Positions 19,982 to 27,613 of a stretch of 64,000 nt of DNA are shown here, one piece after another; within the stretch, counting starts at the first letter, position 1; each line of letters opens with the position of its first letter. Source of the DNA: RH-AL1 sp965277355 (GTDB lineage: Bacteria; Pseudomonadota; Alphaproteobacteria; Rhizobiales; Beijerinckiaceae); contig CBDICN010000001.1 in assembly GCA_965277355.1 (NCBI GenBank), forward strand, positions 806,001 to 870,000. The letters run 5' to 3'. The notes below the pieces were generated by a model. It worked only from the letters and a program-made list of their open reading frames with translations. It was not told the DNA's origin and did not search any database. The translations under genes were made by a program, and so were the position numbers.

Positions 19982-21796
19982 ATGGCGCAGGGTGGCGATG
20001 CTCCGCAGGTTGCCGATGTCGGTCAAGCTGCGGGCCAAGACGCCGGAGCTGAGTGGCGGGCGCTCGCCGCCAAGGCGAGCGGCGATGCCGTCCTGACGAG
20101 CCGCTCGGCGGACGGCATGACGATCGAGCCGCTCTATTCGCGCGCCGCGTCGAGCAGCCCACGGCCCTGGCGCAAGCCCGGCTCTTGGGCGGTTTCGCAG
20201 AAGGTCGACCATCCCGACGTGACGGTCGCGAACGCGTCCGCCCTCCTCGACCTCGAAGGGGGCGCGGACGCGCTGACCCTGGTCTATGCCGGCTCGCCCT
20301 ACGCGCGCGGCTTCGGCCTTCCCGACGACGCCGATATCGGCGTGCTGCTCGACGCCGTCGAGATCGACTTCATCGGGCTGCGTCTCGACGCCGGCTTCGC
20401 GGCGCCAGCCGCCGCGCGAGCGCTGGCCCACCTCGTCAAGGCGCGCGTGCTGACGAGTGCCGACCTCACGATCGACGTCGGTCACGACCCCATCGGCCTC
20501 CTCGCGCGGACCGGCAAAGAGCCTCCGGCGGAGGATCTCGAGCGCGTTCTCGATTGCGTCGAGGCCGCCGGGCTCGCCGGCCGGGCGCTGATGGTCGACG
20601 GGCGCGCCTATCATGAAGCGGGAGCGGGTGAAGCGCAGGAGCTCGCCGCCGTGCTCGCGACCGGCGTCGCCTACCTCCGGAGGCTGGAGCTCCTCGGCCT
20701 CACCCCCGACGCCGGCAGGGAAACGCTCGCCTTCCTGCTCGCCTTTGATGCCGACGTGGTCCTCGGCCTCGCCAAAGCCAGGGCGATGCGGCGGCTTTGG
20801 GCGCGCATCGAGGTGGCGAGCGGGCTCGAGCCGCGCCCGGTTCGGCTTCACGCGGAAACGTCGTGGCGCATGATGACGCGTCGCGAGCCCTGGACCAACG
20901 TCATGAGGACCACTGCCGCGACCTTCGCCGCCGGCATCGGCGGGTCCGACGCCGTCACGGTGCTGCCGTTCACGTTGGCGATCGGCCTACCGGACGATGC
21001 CGCGCGGCGGCTCGCCCGCAACGTTCAGCGCGTCGCGATCGACGAGGCGAACCTCGCCATGGTCGAAGACCCGGCCGCCGGCGCCGGCGGCTTCGAAGCC
21101 TTGACGACCGATCTCTGCGAGAAAGCCTGGACGCTGTTCCAGGCGATCGAAGCCGAGGGCGGCATCGAGGCATCGCTCCGGTCCGGCGGCCTACCGGCGC
21201 GGACCGCGGAGACCGCCCGCGAACGCTCGAGCGACATCGCCGCGTTTCGCCGCGGCATCGTCGGCATCAACCGGTTTCCGAGCCTCGACGTGCCGACGGT
21301 CGCCGTTCTCGACACGGCGCCGCGCGCCAAGCAGGCCGAGGGCGAAGGCGCCCTGCCCTCGCGCCGCGATGCCGAACCTTTCGAAGCGCTGCGCGACAGG
21401 GCCGATGCGCGGGAGACGCGACCGCGCCTGTACCTCGCTGCGATCGGAGCCCCGGCCGCCTTCGGCGCGAGCGCCACCTATGCGGTCAACTTCTTCGCCG
21501 CAGCCGGCATCGCCGCCGAAGCGCCCGCCGCGCAACGTGACGTCGAGACGGTGGTCCGCGACTTCGAGGCCTCCGGTGCGGCAGCGGCCTGCCTGTGCGG
21601 GTCGAAGGAGGCCTATGGAGAGCATGCGGTCGCGCTGGCCGCCGCCTTGCGGAGCGCCGGCGCCAAGCGGATCCTGATGGCCGGGCGTGCGGGCAGCGCT
21701 TGGCACGACGCCGACGTCGATGCGTTCATCCACGATGGCTGCGCTGCGCTCGCGATCCTCGGCGAGGTCCTCGACATCGCATTGGCTTCGTCCTGA
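19982..21796 (+). CDS. mutA: Methylmalonyl-CoA mutase small (beta) subunit
   Basis: The 604-residue subunit pairs with the large catalytic subunit to interconvert methylmalonyl-CoA and succinyl-CoA. It shows the mutase barrel (YSRAAS, ETSWRMMTRREPWTNVMRTT, GGSDAVTVLPF) and a degenerate cobalamin-like C-terminal domain without the DxHxxG motif, as expected for the non-catalytic subunit. The partner mutB usually follows directly but here begins 10.5 kb downstream at 32359, beyond a defence and toxin island. Confidence 0.92.
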   Translation: MAQGGDAPQVADVGQAAGQDAGAEWRALAAKASGDAVLTSRSADGMTIEPLYSRAASSSPRPWRKPGSWAVSQKVDHPDVTVANASALLDLEGGADALTLVYAGSPYARGFGLPDDADIGVLLDAVEIDFIGLRLDAGFAAPAAARALAHLVKARVLTSADLTIDVGHDPIGLLARTGKEPPAEDLERVLDCVEAAGLAGRALMVDGRAYHEAGAGEAQELAAVLATGVAYLRRLELLGLTPDAGRETLAFLLAFDADVVLGLAKARAMRRLWARIEVASGLEPRPVRLHAETSWRMMTRREPWTNVMRTTAATFAAGIGGSDAVTVLPFTLAIGLPDDAARRLARNVQRVAIDEANLAMVEDPAAGAGGFEALTTDLCEKAWTLFQAIEAEGGIEASLRSGGLPARTAETARERSSDIAAFRRGIVGINRFPSLDVPTVAVLDTAPRAKQAEGEGALPSRRDAEPFEALRDRADARETRPRLYLAAIGAPAAFGASATYAVNFFAAAGIAAEAPAAQRDVETVVRDFEASGAAAACLCGSKEAYGEHAVALAAALRSAGAKRILMAGRAGSAWHDADVDAFIHDGCAALAILGEVLDIALASS

Positions 21797-21801
21797 TCCT
21801 G

Positions 21802-21922
21802 CCGATGAGCATCACGGCCTTCTGCTCCGGTCCCGTGGCGACGAGCACGACTTCCTCACACAGGATCCCGAAGGAGAACACGAGCAGGTGGTGCGCGATG
21901 GCGAGCGTGGCGTCGGCTAGCT
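21802..21922 (-). pseudogene. DUF2214-like membrane protein remnant
   Basis: On the minus strand one frame reads LADATLAIAHHLLVFSFGIL and then EEVVLVATG, resembling the first helix of DUF2214 membrane proteins (a hydrophobic helix containing HHLLVF). It has no start codon, begins at the DUF4188 stop and runs out into the mutA 3' end. It is therefore probably a leftover at the left edge of the island. Identification is by eye on about 40 residues. Confidence 0.35.
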
Positions 21923-22438
21923 CGGGCTGGGTATCGGAGGGACGGGGGCGCCGCCCTCGGCCCTCACGCGGCCGAGGCGCTTTGCGGCGGTCGAGCGCGA
22001 ACCTTTGGATGGAAAGATCGCGCCGGCGAGGCCGAGCCCGTAGCGCGGCATGTTGACGAAGATTGATTCGGCGTTGCCGCGCGGCACGACATAGGTCTCG
22101 TGCCAGATGCCGACATCGCCGCTGGTGCCGATCGTGTCGTTGAAGCGCCGCCAAGCTCCCAGATGCGCGCGGTCGGGCGAACGGGCATAGGCCTGCAGAT
22201 GCTCCGCGCTCTTCCAATACTGGAGTATCGCGATGTTGCGGACACCGAAGATTGCCCGCGAATGAAGGAGGCCGATCTCCGGATCGCGGCCGAGTTCGTC
22301 GAGCATCGCCGGCATCTCACGGAACACCGGGAACCAGCGCCACACCTTCCAGAAACGGTTGATTCGAAACCCGATGAGGAAGACGGTCACGTCGCCGTCG
22401 ACTTCCGCGCTGACGCGCTCTTTCACGATCTCGACCAT
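21917..22438 (-). CDS. DUF4188 (monooxygenase-like) protein
   Basis: The 173-residue protein resembles DUF4188, a ferredoxin-like dimeric-barrel family near antibiotic-biosynthesis monooxygenases: TVFLIGFRINRFWKVWRW, REMPAMLDEL, then QYWKSAEHLQAYAR and GIWHETYVVP. The biochemical role of the family is not established. The ATG at 22438 has AAGGA upstream; the frame runs 46 codons further without support. It is the first gene after mutA, on the opposite strand, and opens the accessory island. Confidence 0.75.
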   Translation of the reverse strand: MVEIVKERVSAEVDGDVTVFLIGFRINRFWKVWRWFPVFREMPAMLDELGRDPEIGLLHSRAIFGVRNIAILQYWKSAEHLQAYARSPDRAHLGAWRRFNDTIGTSGDVGIWHETYVVPRGNAESIFVNMPRYGLGLAGAIFPSKGSRSTAAKRLGRVRAEGGAPVPPIPSPS

Positions 22439-22585
22439 GGGGCAGTCCTTTCGCAGTTCGTGAGCGCGGCGATGGCGCCGCGCGCCGAAGTTTACGATAG
22501 CAACATAGGGCCTCATGCTTACGTCGTCAACATCGGCGGCGAGACGGGTGTCCTGATCCTCTGGGCGCGCGGGCATGTCCCCAAC

Positions 22586-23146
22586 TCAAGGCGGGTAGAT
22601 ATCCGCCAACGCCAGCTCCAATCCCGGCGGTTCGAGCGCGATCGTGCCCTCGCGGACGATGCGCGTCGAGTGCGTGTCGCCATCGCCGCGAGCGTGGTGG
22701 ATGACGAGCGGCTGGTCGGGGTCGACGATCAGATAGTGCGCGACGCTCGGCAGGGCGAAATAGCCCGCCAGCTTGCGCCCGACATCGATGCGCCGCGTCG
22801 ACGTCGACAGCACCTCCACCACGATAACCGGGCTTGGCACTTCCAACGCCGATGGCGGCAGCTTGTCGCCGCAATAGACGAGTGCGTCGGGCTCATAGGC
22901 CGTGGCCGCGTCGATCCGCACGGTCATGCCGTCCGGCAATGCGTGGCACGGCAGGCCGCGCCGGCGAAGCTGCGTCGCCAACGCCGCGTGAACGGCGGCC
23001 TTTGTTTCCGCGTGGATCGCACGCTCGGGGCTCATCGCATGCACGGTGCCGTCGATCAGCTCATAGCGCCCCGATTGCCCTTCGGCCCAGGTCAGATACT
23101 CGTCCACCGTCATGCGAGTTTTCGAAACCGCGCTCATGCGGAGCAT
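22586..23146 (-). CDS. Uma2-family (DUF820) putative nuclease
   Basis: This protein of about 186 residues belongs to the Uma2/DUF820 group with a PD-(D/E)xK-like fold: MTVDEYLTWAEG, RYELIDGTVHAMSPE, YEPDALVYCG and PVIVVEVLS, then KLAGYFALPSVAHYLIVD. The acidic residues of the presumed nuclease site (Asp in EPDA, Glu in VVEVLS) are kept. The family is abundant in cyanobacteria and scattered in other bacteria, without a settled role. The start could be the Met at 23146 or at 23137; the frame extends to 23173. Confidence 0.8.
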   Translation of the reverse strand: MLRMSAVSKTRMTVDEYLTWAEGQSGRYELIDGTVHAMSPERAIHAETKAAVHAALATQLRRRGLPCHALPDGMTVRIDAATAYEPDALVYCGDKLPPSALEVPSPVIVVEVLSTSTRRIDVGRKLAGYFALPSVAHYLIVDPDQPLVIHHARGDGDTHSTRIVREGTIALEPPGLELALADIYPP

Positions 23147-23373
23147 GCTAAAATGCCGACGCTTACCCGACAAGCCGGGTGGCGCCGTAGGCGGAGCGTG
23201 GAGAACTCACCTCAGCGCGGGCATTGCCGTTCCCGCCTGTCGCCGGGCTGACGCGGCGGCGGGCCGAACATTTGCGCCCACAGCCAGGCGGCCATGGGCG
23301 GGCCTTTGCGGCGCGCCGAGGTGTTGGGCAAGGGCTTCGAGGCGCTCCACCTGTTCTTAATTTGCGAAGGGCA

Positions 23374-23712
23374 TCAATCCGCCAAGCCGAAAACGACCGA
23401 AAGGCTACGGTCGAGCGCGAGCAGCGACTCCGTGTCGATGCGACCGACGATGCTGCCGCACTTGGTGCGCGGAATCGCGAGGATTTTGTCGACCATGACC
23501 TGCGAGGTGATCGCGAGTCCGTTCGACGGGCTGGGCTCGAGGGTCAGACGGAACAAAGGGGTGTCGCGCAAGGTGCCGGTGACGAGGGCGATCAGGACGC
23601 TTTCCGTTCCGGCGAGCCAATCCGACTGCACGACGACGGCGGGGCGCGGTTTGCCGTAGTCTCCGGGCGCCGAGACGATGACGATGTCACCCCTTTTCAA
23701 GGGTCGGGCCAC
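23374..23712 (-). CDS. mazF: MazF/PemK-type toxin (mRNA endoribonuclease)
   Basis: The 112-residue protein has the MazF/PemK start RPLKRGDIVIVSAPGDYGKPRPAVVVQ split by the usual RGD and PRPAVV marks, with FRLTLEPS and SIVGRI later. Toxins of this family cut single-stranded RNA at short motifs. Translation starts at a GTG that overlaps the last 16 bases of the antitoxin gene in another frame, the normal coupled arrangement. It appears intact. Confidence 0.85.
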   Translation of the reverse strand: MARPLKRGDIVIVSAPGDYGKPRPAVVVQSDWLAGTESVLIALVTGTLRDTPLFRLTLEPSPSNGLAITSQVMVDKILAIPRTKCGSIVGRIDTESLLALDRSLSVVFGLAD

Positions 23713-23915
23713 CCCGCCGCCGCGATGAAGTGGAGCGCTTCGGCTTCCTCCGGCGCGCCACTGAGAAGCGCCGCCTGCCGGCGTGCCTCCGCCGCGAAAC
23801 CCGGCAATGCCGGATCCGGCACCCAAAGCCGCAAGAGCTTCATGCCGCTCCTTCGCTTGCCGTTCCGGTAGCGCTGGAACTTGGTCAGCCCGTCGTCGGT
23901 GCTCGCGCGCGCCAT
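23697..23915 (-). CDS. mazE: MazE-type antitoxin (DUF3018)
   Basis: The 72-residue protein (MARASTDDGLTKFQRYRNG, LRLWVPDP, AAGWPDP at the end) matches the DUF3018 antitoxin family that neutralises MazF-like toxins. The ATG at 23915 has AAGGGA upstream. It ends inside the mazF start region. It lies 28 bases downstream of the damaged vapC. Confidence 0.85.
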   Translation of the reverse strand: MARASTDDGLTKFQRYRNGKRRSGMKLLRLWVPDPALPGFAAEARRQAALLSGAPEEAEALHFIAAAGWPDP

Positions 23916-23943
23916 TGTGATGTCCCTTTGGTAGCGCGCTACG

Positions 23944-24289
23944 CTAGCAGCCGCATGCAAGCAAAGCCAGCGTCGCCTCGAGCGCATAGGAGAAACAGTC
24001 GCCGAAGTTGAGGGCCGCGGGATGGCGCCCCTTGCCGAAGCGGCGGAAGGCGTCGACGGCGACCTCCACTTGTCCGGCGCCGAACGGCGCCGTCTCGATG
24101 TCGGCGGCGCGGATGAGAGCACCCAATTCGGCGACGCCGGGCTCTCCCAATCTGCTCAGCACGACCATCGAGGATTCGAGCAAGGCCGCAGCGCTCGCCA
24201 GCCGCGTCGACGCCGATCGCCGCACGGAGGGCCGGCCGTTCCGGCTCAGCCAGCAGCATCGCCAGCAAGGCCGCGCTGTCGATCACCAT
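23944..24289 (-). pseudogene. vapC: VapC PIN-domain toxin, frameshifted and 3'-truncated
   Basis: Two frames together give a VapC of about 115 residues. The start MVIDSAALLAMLLAEPERP carries the first acidic residue. After a one-base shift near 24205-24225 the other frame continues LASAAALLESSMVV (second acid), RRFGKGRHPAALNFGDCFSYAL (third acid), then stops after EATLALLACGC. Normal VapC ends with a G-D/N-DF segment carrying the fourth acid; that part is missing and the sequence passes into the mazE leader. Both defects should abolish the tRNA/mRNA endonuclease activity typical of the family. The start overlaps the vapB stop (TGATG). Confidence 0.78.
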
Positions 24290-24546
24290 CAGGACGGCAG
24301 CCCGTTCTCGTCGTAGCCTATCATCTCATCGGCCGTTCGGTCGTCGAGCACCAGCAGGGCTGCGACGCGCCGAACGATGGCGTCGAACTCCGCCTCCAGA
24401 CTCGGGGTGTTGCCGCGTTTCAGCCGCTCGCGCCTCAAGCGCCGGGCAAGCGCGTTGCGCACCGCTTCGGTGAGGGTCTCGCCGGTCAGGTTCGCGACCT
24501 GACGCGCCAGCGCGGCGGTCTCGGGATCTTTCAAACTGAGGGCCAT
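24289..24546 (-). CDS. vapB: VapB-type antitoxin (Rv0623-like)
   Basis: The 85-residue protein starts MALSLKDPETAALARQVA and contains TGETLTEAVRNAL, the pattern of the PSK/Rv0623-type VapB antitoxins that bind DNA as dimers and cap VapC. The stop shares its A with the vapC ATG, so the genes were coupled. It looks intact although its partner is broken. The Met at 24546 was chosen as the domain start; a longer frame reaches 24576. Confidence 0.82.
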   Translation of the reverse strand: MALSLKDPETAALARQVANLTGETLTEAVRNALARRLRRERLKRGNTPSLEAEFDAIVRRVAALLVLDDRTADEMIGYDENGLPS

Positions 24547-24719
24547 GCGACCACCTGTATATAAAGAGCGTCTCAATCTGTATCGACTCGCGAGCCCGTG
24601 TCGAGCGCCGCGGGCGGAGCGGCGTTCGCGTGTGCCCTACAAATCCGCGAGCCAGCGTTCGAGCTTATTACAGCGCTTGCGCAGCGGTGTGTTGGGTCCC
24701 TTGCGGCGCATCAGGTCGT
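24547..24719. other. Intergenic region between vapB and darG
   Basis: This stretch holds the vapBC promoter side (tgtatataaagag is AT-rich near 24556) and, on the minus strand, a coding-like tail ending KRCNKLERWLADL at about 24637, in a different frame from darG. I do not recognise it; it may be a leftover gene end. Confidence 0.3.
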
Positions 24720-25795
24720 TCAAGCCGTATGCGGGTCCACCGCCAGCAGGCGGTGGATGGCGATTTCGACATGCGCCGGCGAAAAAATACGGGCCTTGCG
24801 TGTGGCGGCGCCATCCGGGCGGGCCACGCCGCGATGGCCTCCATCATGGGAGCAGCGACCATCTTCGTTCCTGCCTGTCGGCGCAGCCAATCGACGGTTG
24901 CGAGCAATTCCAGCCCATGGGGCGACTGGAACCCGTCGATCAGGCGCGCTGCGATATCGAGCGCGGGGCGATAGGCGCTGACTTCCGACGTCGTCAGATA
25001 GGCCCTCAAACGGTCCTGCTTGTCATGCCGGAAGCGGATCGGATCGAAGGGCCGCGCGTCGGCTACCCGCCGCTCGCACGTCAGATAGCTGCCGTCCAGG
25101 CTATCGAGCAGGTGGCGCACCTTGTCGGAATAGGGGCCATAGCGATCGGCCACGAAGTCATCGGCAATCGAATTGGCAAGCGCCAACCGATGAAACGCGG
25201 CCGCCAGAAACCAGGCTAGTTTCTGCGCCTCGAGGATGGAGCAGTCGAAGCCCAGCGTTTCATAGCGGCGGATCATCTCGGCCATCAGCGCGCGCGCCGG
25301 CGTCAGCTTTTCGACGCCGTGACGCTTGACGACGTTCTGGTAGGCGGTGGTCGGCTCATAGACGATCACGTCGCAATCCAGATCGGCGAGCGCACCGGCG
25401 ATCAGCGGCTTCACATCGGCCCAGTCGAGGCCGCCATTGCCCGCCCCCAGCGGCGGAACCGCAATCGAACGGATCTCGCGCGCGGCAATCTCCCGTCGCA
25501 GCCCGGCAAGTCCGCGTTCGATCCATTCGAGGCGCGAGGGCTGCCGCCAATGCTGCTTGGTTGCGAAATTGATGATCCAGCGCGGGCCAAGCATATCGGC
25601 CCGCTCGGTTATCAACAGCCCTCCAGGATCGAGCGCGCCCGACTTGCTGGCCGCTCGATAGGCGCGGAAATTGTCGGGGAAAGCCTCCTTGAACATCAGC
25701 GCGATGCCCTTGCCGCTCACGCCCACCGTGTTGACGGTGTTGAGGAGCGCTTCGGCATCGGCCGCGAGCAGGTTGCCGGTGGTGTAGGCGATCAT
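24720..25795 (-). pseudogene. darG: DarG macrodomain antitoxin (DNA ADP-ribosyl glycohydrolase), frameshifted near the 3' end
   Basis: The N-terminal macrodomain is clear: MIAYTTGNLLAADAEALLNT, VGVSGKGIALMFKEAFP and VPPLGAGNGGLDW. A helical C-terminal domain (SILEAQKLAWFLAAAF, LLATVDWLRR) follows. DarG removes ADP-ribose from thymidine bases added by DarT and also binds the toxin. The family ending (FSPAHVEIAIHRLLAV) is in another frame from about 24790; one missing base, for example in the six-T run of the coding strand there, would rejoin it and end the protein at 24720. As it stands the frame runs to 24668 with a foreign tail. The start overlaps the darT stop (TGATG). Confidence 0.8.
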
Positions 25796-26440
25796 CAGAA
25801 ATACCAAGCTGGCCGCGGCAGGACCGGCAGCGCGAGGCCGCCGGCCGCCACCACCGATTCGATGCCTGGCTGTGAAGCCGCCGACGCGCAGCCTATGCAC
25901 AGCAAGGCGGCGATGGGAACGTGCGCGTGCGCCAGAACTTCGGCCTGGTAGCGATCCATCTTGTCAGGGTAGCTGTCGCTCCGGGCGAAGTCGTGACGGC
26001 GCAGGATGTCCCAATCGATCATGGTATCGAGATCCGCCGGATCGGCGCTCCAGCGCGCGGTGGCCATATAGGCCTGGCGATCGGTGAACAGCATCCGCAC
26101 GCCACATTTGCGCATCGCCGGGATCGAGGTGACAAGGATGACGATCTCCGCGTTCGACCGGCGGGTAACGCCCCGCCAGCCGGTCTTGATGTTGAGCAGC
26201 ATCGGCGACTTGGGAGTGAGATAGAAGGGCACATAGTCCGAAAGGGTGCCATGTGGCGGCAGCGGCAATTGGTGGCGCTGGCCGCCCGGCGATCAGGTCC
26301 GGGTTGCCGATGGTGGTGAAGCCGGGGTCGGTAGCACCGCCGTTGCCGCACGGCAGCCCATTGGCCAACAGCCAAGGCAGGTTGCCGACGTGGGTGATGC
26401 GGAACAGCAGCCCGCGCGCGGCGGTGAGGTCAATCGGCAC
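25795..26440 (-). pseudogene. darT: DarT DNA ADP-ribosyltransferase toxin, frameshifted
   Basis: One frame gives the N-terminus (RGLLFRITHVGNLPWLLANG, IGNPDLIAGRPAPP). A second frame, one base out, gives the rest (PLPPHGTLSDYVPFYLTPKS, NAEIVILVTS, TDRQAYMATAR, MDRYQAEVLAHAHVP, RPAWYF). Together they form a DarT of about 214 residues, an enzyme that ADP-ribosylates thymidine in single-stranded DNA. The break is near 26265, after the conserved NAD-site start, and needs one base removed or two added. No homopolymer is present. As written, no functional toxin should be made. The N-terminal GTG lies 24 bases after the hsdS stop. Confidence 0.8.
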
Positions 26441-26464
26441 GGTGGCGCCGTGGGGCGGCGGCGC

Positions 26465-27613
26465 TCATCCAAACACCTCCGCCGCCAGCCCGGCGGCCAT
26501 CGCCTCGGCAGTGGCGGCGGCGGCGTCGAGCTGGCGGGCGAGGGCTTCGAGGCGGCGGACGTGCTCGGCGAAAATGGTTTGGAGGGCGATCGGAGGACAT
26601 ATCATTTTCAGTCCTCTCAGTACTTGCAGGTTGATGTTCTTTTGCGCCGCTTGCGGTGCGCGGGCGTCAATCTCCGCCTGCATGAAGTCCAGGGAAGTCT
26701 GAATGAATTCCGAAGTGACTTCCGACCACGGTTGGAAGCCTACAACGCTGTCGGGAAAACAAGCGTCGAACTCGAGAATACCGGTTTTGCCAATGTTGGC
26801 AGCGATCGTGATGCAGAGCGTGCCGGCTGGCCAAATTCTGCTTTGGACCAGCCCCATTTCTGAATAGCTCTGCTCGTGATGTCGGATGCGGCCCTTCGAA
26901 TTCGCGACATCGCCAGTTTGGACGAATGGAAACGGGCCGCCATAAAGCTCAGGCGCGTTTCTTGGCCGGTGGCGCGACCGTCCACGATCTAATTCTCCGA
27001 GGTTGCCCAATGCCGCCACTGGCCACCCCTTGGGGTTGGTCGCGGGGTCGCCGAAGGTGTCGAGGAAGAGGGCGGGGACGATGGCGCGGGCCTTGGCGCG
27101 GGCGGCGTCGGCGCGGCGCCTGATCTCCGCCGCCCGGTCGAGCAGCCCCACGATCCGTCGCTGCTCGTCGAGCGGCGGGAGTGGGATTGAGAGTTCCTCC
27201 AACTTGCTCTTGTTCAGCACTTGCCCGAGCACCGCACTGTTTGAGTGCACCGTGGACATGACACGTGGAAGAAAGTGCCGTAAAAAGTCTTGCTCGACCA
27301 AATCCGGCCGCATTAGCGGCAACGAAGCGATTGCTTCGTTGTGGTGCATGGCTTTCCCGGCGACAGCTATACGGCCAATTGTAAGCTTGAAACTAACGAG
27401 GAGAGTGCCAGCAGGTGCCGGATCGGGCATCAGGGAGCGAACAGCCTCCTCGGAAATGCATTCCCGAGTTTCAAGGATGCGGCCTTGCGTCAGGTCACGA
27501 ATTGAAGCCCAAGGATTGACGCCACCCCAAAATCGCAGTTCGTCACGACGCGGCGTTCGGCCAATATTTATCTTACAAAGGTCTGACAGCGTTGCGGCAG
27601 GCCACTCCCTCAC
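26465..27613 (-). CDS. hsdS: Type I restriction-modification specificity subunit
   Basis: The 382-residue subunit has two target-recognition domains, each followed by a conserved helix: one ends SIPLPPLDEQRRIVGLLDRAAEI, split here by convention as PLPPLDEQRRIV, and the second ends with the ICPPIALQTIFAEHVRRLEA region. HsdS chooses the DNA sequence that HsdM methylates and HsdR guards. It starts at a GTG that overlaps the hsdM stop by four bases (GTGA). The bipartite target cannot be predicted by eye. The frame appears uninterrupted. Confidence 0.88.
   Translation of the reverse strand: MREWPAATLSDLCKINIGRTPRRDELRFWGGVNPWASIRDLTQGRILETRECISEEAVRSLMPDPAPAGTLLVSFKLTIGRIAVAGKAMHHNEAIASLPLMRPDLVEQDFLRHFLPRVMSTVHSNSAVLGQVLNKSKLEELSIPLPPLDEQRRIVGLLDRAAEIRRRADAARAKARAIVPALFLDTFGDPATNPKGWPVAALGNLGELDRGRSRHRPRNAPELYGGPFPFVQTGDVANSKGRIRHHEQSYSEMGLVQSRIWPAGTLCITIAANIGKTGILEFDACFPDSVVGFQPWSEVTSEFIQTSLDFMQAEIDARAPQAAQKNINLQVLRGLKMICPPIALQTIFAEHVRRLEALARQLDAAAATAEAMAAGLAAEVFG

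Noticed and set aside
19416..20162. Extension of the phosphate-transporter frame by about 250 codons
   Set aside because: It overlaps DUF2267 and mutA on the opposite strand and carries no transporter features. The ATG at 19415 has a good ribosome site.
23174..23373. Possible gene between mazF and the Uma2 gene
   Set aside because: Short frames exist on both strands but none has a start with a ribosome site or a recognisable motif.
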